Shown here one piece after another: positions 58,691 to 64,000 of a DNA stretch of 64,000 nt (within the stretch, counting starts at the first letter, position 1; each line of letters begins with the position of its first letter). Where the stretch lies: the NCBI RefSeq assembly GCF_000315625.1, contig NW_005434616.1:124001-188000 (forward strand), read 5' to 3'. The notes under the pieces are model-generated. The model was not told the origin of the DNA, did no database searches, and saw only the letters and a list, made by a program, of their open reading frames with translations. The position numbers and the translations under genes are program-made. Origin of the DNA: Guillardia theta CCMP2712. Lineage: Eukaryota > Cryptophyceae > Pyrenomonadales > Geminigeraceae.

Positions 58691-61600
58691 ATGCGTCGGG
58701 CTGGTCGTAGCCTGCTTTTGCTTCTTTTGTGTATATGCAGATATTCCGAGACGAACAGAATGGGAGGATCTTCGAAATCATATGGGAAGTGTGCTCATGC
58801 AAATCACGATGTTGTCTTAAGGCTGCGTGGAGGAATATTGCTCCATTCCCCGAAACCAGATGAGGCCAGGCACAAACGAGTGTCGCTGCACGAACCAGTA
58901 TCCAGCCAGATGAACGACAGTCCGATGCCAGGTCTTCGCCGCAAAGACATCAGGCAGGACAGATATCCCAAGTCAATACAGAAGGAGATGAACAGCATGA
59001 AGCGAGATGAGTCGAAGTCCGGCATCGGCAATGGCGCAGTTCCAGAGGCGTTTGCTAGCTTCGGGGAGGTGGTCACTGTAGAGCCGACAGAAGAACACAC
59101 AGCCACAGTCATCTGGCTACATGGATTGGGCGATACTGGCCATACATGGTCGGCAGTAGCATCCTGGCTCCAGATGCCTTGGTGTAAATTCATCTTCCCC
59201 ACTGCACCTGCACAGCCGGTGAGTATGTTTGCTCAGAAGGTGAGGGTTGAAGTCCTGACCCTTAGGAAACTGTCAGGTGTCAATGAAATTCGGCTATGCG
59301 ATGCCTTCATGGTTTGATTTCAACTCTCTGGACGTACACGACATCGATGAGGACGCGGAGAGCATGGGAGTGAGTGTGGAGTATGTGCATTGGCTGATAG
59401 CCAAGGAGATGAAGCACGGCATCAACCCTCAGCGAATCCTGGTGGTTGGTTTTGCGCAGGGTGGGTCTGTAGCTCTGATGAGCGCGGTCAGATCTCGGGG
59501 CAGGTAAGGCCTATTTGAGGAAGGGAAGGGGCTGCGTGGTCTGACCTGAAGTTAGGTTGGGCGGAATTTTGGCACTGAGCAGCTGGTTGCCAAAGATATC
59601 GTTGGAAGGAGGGGGGCCCACGAAGGCAGCGTTGAAGATTCCATTCTGGTTCTACCATGGGACAGACGACAAGGTCCACACGTCCTCTCATTCGCTTTGC
59701 CATGGGTTTGAATGTTCTCAGGTGGTCAAGTTCGAACTTGGATGTGAGAGTTACACCAGAGCGCTTCAACTTGGATTGAGGGCTCAGTTTAAACAATACG
59801 AAGGGTTGGGCCACGAGTACGGGAGCCAGGAGATGATCGATGTTCAGAAGTTCTTCTTCCGAAGGATCCCTGAAGACTTGGCAGACACGGTACTGGCGGC
59901 GTTTTCACAGCCACATCATGATGTTTACGATAAGGTTTGCAGGTACCGGAGCCATTCGATGATAATAGCAAAGTTTTGAAAAGTATTCAGTTATCTGTAA
60001 CTCGTAAACAGGAACGCTTCAGGTACACAGTTGGAGGCGTCTCAGCGTTTTTCAACGCTCCATGGCAATTCGCAATTTCGTCAGGATTGTTCAAGAAGGA
60101 GGGAATTCATGTTGAATGGCAAGATTGCCAAGGGGGAACAGGAAGCATGGTCGATCATCTCAACAATGGTTCGCTCGATATAGCTATCTTATCAACAGAT
60201 GGAGCACTAGCAGAGATTACTCAGGGCGGCCTCTACCGTATAATTGCTCCCTTTGTAGATTCTCCGTTGAAGTATGGAGTCTATGTATCGGCTGAATCCG
60301 ACATCCGAAGTTGCCACGAGCTAGAGGGGACGATCTTTGCCATAAGTCGCAAAGGATCACTGAGCCACGTCATGACTTACCTGCATGCTACCCAATCGAA
60401 TTGGAATCCTAAGAACTGGGACAAGACTAGAGCATCACTGCTTGAGGTTGGAAATCTCGCAGGAGCTCGAGCAGCGCTGCGGAACGGCAAGGCTGATGGA
60501 TTTCTATGGGAAGTAGGGGCAGCAAAGACCCTTGTTGACAAGGGAGAGATTCGACTGATAGGATATTGTTCTACTCCCTGGCCAAGTTTTGTGATTGCTG
60601 CCAGGAACGAGTTGTTGGAAAGCAGAGATGGGATAAAGGGCTTACAGCTACTTCTTGATTGTATGAAGCAGGCTTGCCACGACTTTCAAGATTGGTCTGG
60701 CAGGATGAATCTTATGGTGCAGAAATATGGGATCAAGCCCGATGATGCTCGAGCGAGGCTGGAAGAAACCAGTTGGTCGTGCGAAAACAGAATGGCTGAC
60801 GAGGTGCTGGACGAAGTTGCTTTCACGTTGGTGGCCGTTGGGCTGCTCAAGACGTTCCCTGCTACTGATGACATCTTTGCATCTCTTGCAGATCTGAGAT
60901 TGCACTTTGAATCCAATGTGAACGAAGATGGCGGAGAGGAGATGTTCGAAGAAGCAGAAGCTGGAGAGAAGGCTGGCAGTGCGAAGACATACCAGCAGCA
61001 CGCATGGAATGATGACTTGCAGCAGTTGCCTTCATCTCAAGAAGCGCCCCATGACGTCAGCACCGATTCTTCTATGCCTTCTTACGAGCCTGAATTCAAG
61101 AAAACAGAGGAGGGAACTTATGAGGTTACGGGGATGACCGGGGAGGTACACGACCTGCTGAAAGGGAGGAAAATGACCAGCACGTGGCGTCCTTCGAACG
61201 TCATCAAGCCTGCAGTAACGCATCAGGAGCGCCATGATGAAGACGATCAGATCTCAGCGATCCTAGAGAAGAGCGCGATGCTGTCCTCGAAGTATCCAGA
61301 AAGGAACTCACAGCTGTCTCAACCGTACGGCCACCCCACACCTAGAACCGATTCCGCGCACGTGCGATTCGAGCATTGCACATCTGGCAAGAGCTATGCG
61401 TTCTCTGGAGAGTCTTACCTGAGCCACCCTGGGTTTTCATCCAGGGGGAAGCGAGAAGAAGTGTCGGTTGATAACCGTCAGGATTCTAGTCGCCATGAAG
61501 ACAAGTACAGTGAAAGGCCGTCGGATGTGAAAGCTCCTGTGAGGTCTAGAGCAACCTCTCCGAACCTCACGCCCCAGCTCGACCCGTCGTCTTCCTCCGT

Positions 61601-64000
61601 CTCCTCCAATGCCCGCGTCAAGAACGTTGCGCTCAGCCTCAGGAAGCTCCGTGACTCGGCCGTTGCGATGCGAAAGTCAGCGGCCAAGGCCCTGCGAGGC
61701 TCGTCAGATGGCTCGCTCTCCTCTCCCTACCAGCAAGTCCCTCCAGTCAATCTCTTCAGGAATGCTACTGGTGAAGCGCAAGAAATCAACAACCGGGTCT
61801 CCAACTCGAATCCCTCACGATTGGAAACTCAGACACAGACCAGAGCAGGTCGGGAAACGGGAGACATTTCAAGCTTGAAGACGTCAGATTCTGCTACGTT
61901 CCATGGAGGTCATAGTCTAGAGGACCACACGGTTGAGTTCAGGCACACGTTGCGCAAGAGTGTGCACAGAGATGTCAGATCTCACCAGGTGATGCGACCT
62001 AAGTCGCTCTTTGACCATGCCGGGCCGGAGGAGCAGACGATGAAACGGGAGGAGTGCCCGATCTGCCTTGAGAGCATCGACCCTGACCAGGCGTTCCTCA
62101 CGACGTGTGCACACAAGTTTCACAAGTCGTGCTATGATGAATACTCTAGAATGTCCTCAGTAGCCAACAAGAGACAGTGCCCTGTTTGCCGAACAGCTCA
62201 GCACACGCGGGAGACGTTCTCGTGGGAAGTTGAGGACTCTGGGCCCCAGCGACCGGCGGAGTCGATGGGCAACGACGTTGGGGGAGATTTCAACGAGCTT
62301 TCGAGGCGAGACGGGCTCTTCATTGATACAAGATTCTATGACGACACAGCCGTCAACTCGCCCCGAGTTGGGGAGGCGACTTACGAGATGTCGCAGGAGT
62401 ACACGCAGAGGCCAAACCGAGTTTTTGCCAACAGCCCCTTGATGTCTACCGTCATGAAGCGGAAACCGGATGAAGAATCCGATCACCACAAGCACGACCT
62501 TGCTTCGATGCCCCTCTACTCGGGCGTGAAGAAATCCGCGGTCGAACCTATCAAGGACAACTCTCGCTGGACGGACTCAGTTCTGTTCTCGCAAGACGTC
62601 CCTGCCAACGCAAGGCCGACCTCCTCCCTTCACAGACCGTCGAACGCGCAAGCACCAGCCGCTTCTGCCCCGAGACTCGATCTACGGGAGCTTGGGTCGC
62701 ACTCGATGGAATTTCACAGCATTGCGACGCAGATGTTCACGACAGGAAAGGTGGGCCTGGGGTCATCGAAAGAAGTCACATCGCAAGTACCAGAAGCCAC
62801 TAGGAAGGCAGAGCGACTCGAGAGCACCAAGTCAGAGTCTTCAGCTCATGCCCGTCCTCGTCCTGAGGCGGGGGATCCGAGAGCCGCGCGAGTTCGTGTG
62901 GTGGGGATTGAGAAAGTTACACAACACTCGAGCTTCAAAGAGGCTGTGAGAGAGGCCAACAAAGGCAGCGCCAAGGTGATCGTGGGTGCCGGACGCCACG
63001 AATGGGAAGGGGACGCGACGTTCCGAAGAACAGAGATGAACGTGACAGCAGAGGAAGGAGCGACGATGCTGAGCCAGGTAAGCGAGCAGAAGTTCCTGCC
63101 CCCCTGACGCAAAATGCCAGTGGCTGTTCAAGGAGGCCAGCGGAGGGTCCCTCAACGCCCTTGCCTGTGTCTTCGTTGCTCCAGACCTCTCCGAGCCTTG
63201 CATGCTCTTCTGGGGGGGGCCATGGCTTGTCGACCGCTCGAGCGTCCGCAGCAACGGCGGCATCGCCATCATGAGCGCTGAGCAGGCAGCAGTGATGATG
63301 CGGAGGTAGTTGAGGGGTTGCTGCGAGTGTGGGGCTGACCGAGGGCTGCAGTTGCAAGGCAGGCGGAGTGTCAGAGGACGAGATGGCATCGACGGGGTTG
63401 AGCATCGGGGGGGCGAGCAGATGCATCCTTGAGCAGTGTGAGATCGGCTTCGCGGGGACGAGAAGAGGAGGAGGAGCAGGAGTACGGGTCAGTGGAGAAC
63501 GCTGGTGTGACTGCGATCGACTGATGGTCACGAAGGTGATGGACGATGGGAAGGCGTCTATTGAACTTTCGACGATCGCCAACGTGAGGCTTCTCCCCAT
63601 CGCCCGTCCCTCCTCCACTCCTATTCCCTCCTGCCATTCTCCTTCCTTTCCCATTCCCTCCTTCCACTCACTCCCTCCTCACCTCCTCAACTACTCCTCT
63701 CCTCCCCTTCGACTCCACTTCGTGTCCTCCCCGCCTGACGTCACCCAGGTCTCCTACTGCATCTCCATCTATGGATCCGCCAAGGTCCTCGTGCGCGAGT
63801 GTTCGCTCGCCTCCGCCAGGTCTTGTCTGCCTCCTCCTGCTGGGCTGACAGCTAGGCAGGATGAGCGCCTTCTACGCAGAGGCAGGGAGCTCGAGAGCAT
63901 CTCTGCAGCTGAAGAGATGCTCCGTCACCTGCCGCAAGGTAGGAGGGAGCTGGGCAAGTTCGAGACGCTGAGCCAGATGATTGCAGGAGTGGTACAACCC
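58691..64000 (+). CDS. Four-domain fusion: inactive thioesterase-like / THI5-like / RING-H2 / beta-helix (3' end outside window)
   Basis: Exons 58691-59218, 59277-59503, 59556-59673, 59722-59889 and 59943-~63077, then three or more short ones. The 53-bp intron 59890-59942 joins LADT to VPEPFDD in phase 0. The N-terminus is a signal peptide (MRRAGRSLLLLLLCICRY) followed by VVLRLRGGIL. Domain 1 resembles acyl-protein thioesterase: VIWLHGLGDTGHTW, FGYAMPSWFD, VVGFAQGGSVAL, FWFYHGTDDKV and EGLGHEYGSQ. Domain 2 (60020-60780) resembles THI5/SsuA substrate-binding proteins: FFNAPWQFAISSGLFKKEGI and SLDIAILSTDGALAEITQGG. A long disordered region follows. Domain 3 is a RING-H2 (62050-62215): ECPICLESI, CAHKFHKSC, CPVCRT. 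Domain 4, from 62890 to the window end, is a right-handed beta-helix (KVIVGAGRHEWEGDATF, SRCILEQCEIGFAG, KVLVRECSLA, SLQLKRCSVTC). A ubiquitin-ligase role is inferred from the RING only. Confidence 0.75.

Noticed and set aside
59890-59979. Reading the thioesterase exon straight on to a stop at 59979
   Set aside because: Possible, but then the following 1000-residue frame has no start before its first conserved block. The phase-0 53-bp intron explains both.

Overview
The window is nuclear DNA of a unicellular alga with a secondary plastid, most likely a cryptophyte such as Guillardia theta (inference). The case rests on four points. Genes are split by very short GT-AG introns (often 44-60 bp). 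A histone H4 gene and a septin gene are present. The coproporphyrinogen oxidase starts with a signal peptide followed by a Phe-led segment, the pattern of proteins imported into red-algal-derived secondary plastids. Simple CT/GA/CTC tracts are abundant. No bacterial, organellar, CRISPR or tRNA features were seen. Exon joins are read by eye from GT/AG borders and protein continuity, so most gene limits are approximate. No search was run.

Layout 0-23 kb. A purine tract is followed by mitochondrial-type enoyl-CoA hydratase (+). Convergent to it is a secreted protein built of about 18 Trp repeats (-). Next come an unrecognised gene (+), an ER-targeted Sel1-repeat protein (+), an armadillo-repeat protein (-) and a 2OG-Fe(II) dioxygenase (+). 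A large SPRY-RRM-helical-TIR-like gene (-), a coiled-coil protein (+), and a protein with two cyclic-nucleotide-binding domains (-) preceded by helical exons complete this part.

Layout 23-43 kb. A septin (+) lies downstream of four CGGTTCCTT boxes. It is followed by an HLH/PAS-like protein (-), a gene-poor stretch with GC-rich elements, and a membrane protein with an Ala/Glu/Lys helix and a C-terminal Tudor-like domain (+). Then come a very large IPT/TIG-repeat receptor-like membrane protein (-), a two-PDZ coiled-coil protein (-) and a prolyl 4-hydroxylase (-).

Layout 43-64 kb. A 100-base assembly gap sits inside a CTC repeat. An unrecognised multi-exon gene (+) follows, then an LpxL/HtrB-type acyltransferase (-) next to plastid-type coproporphyrinogen III oxidase (-). 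A possible winged-helix gene (+), a secreted basic LRGG protein (-), a membrane-anchored protein with SLKELLS repeats (-), an unrecognised gene (+) and histone H4 (-) come next. The window ends inside a remarkable fusion (+): an acyl-protein-thioesterase-like domain lacking its catalytic Ser, then a THI5/SsuA-like binding domain, a RING-H2 finger and a right-handed beta-helix.

Few genes form a pathway together. Coproporphyrinogen oxidase is heme/chlorophyll synthesis, and the LpxL-like enzyme is lipid A-type acylation. The Sel1 and RING proteins could belong to protein quality control. The best candidates for undescribed biology are the four-domain fusion, the SPRY-RRM-TIR protein, the Trp-repeat secreted protein, and an LRGG motif shared by three signal-peptide proteins.
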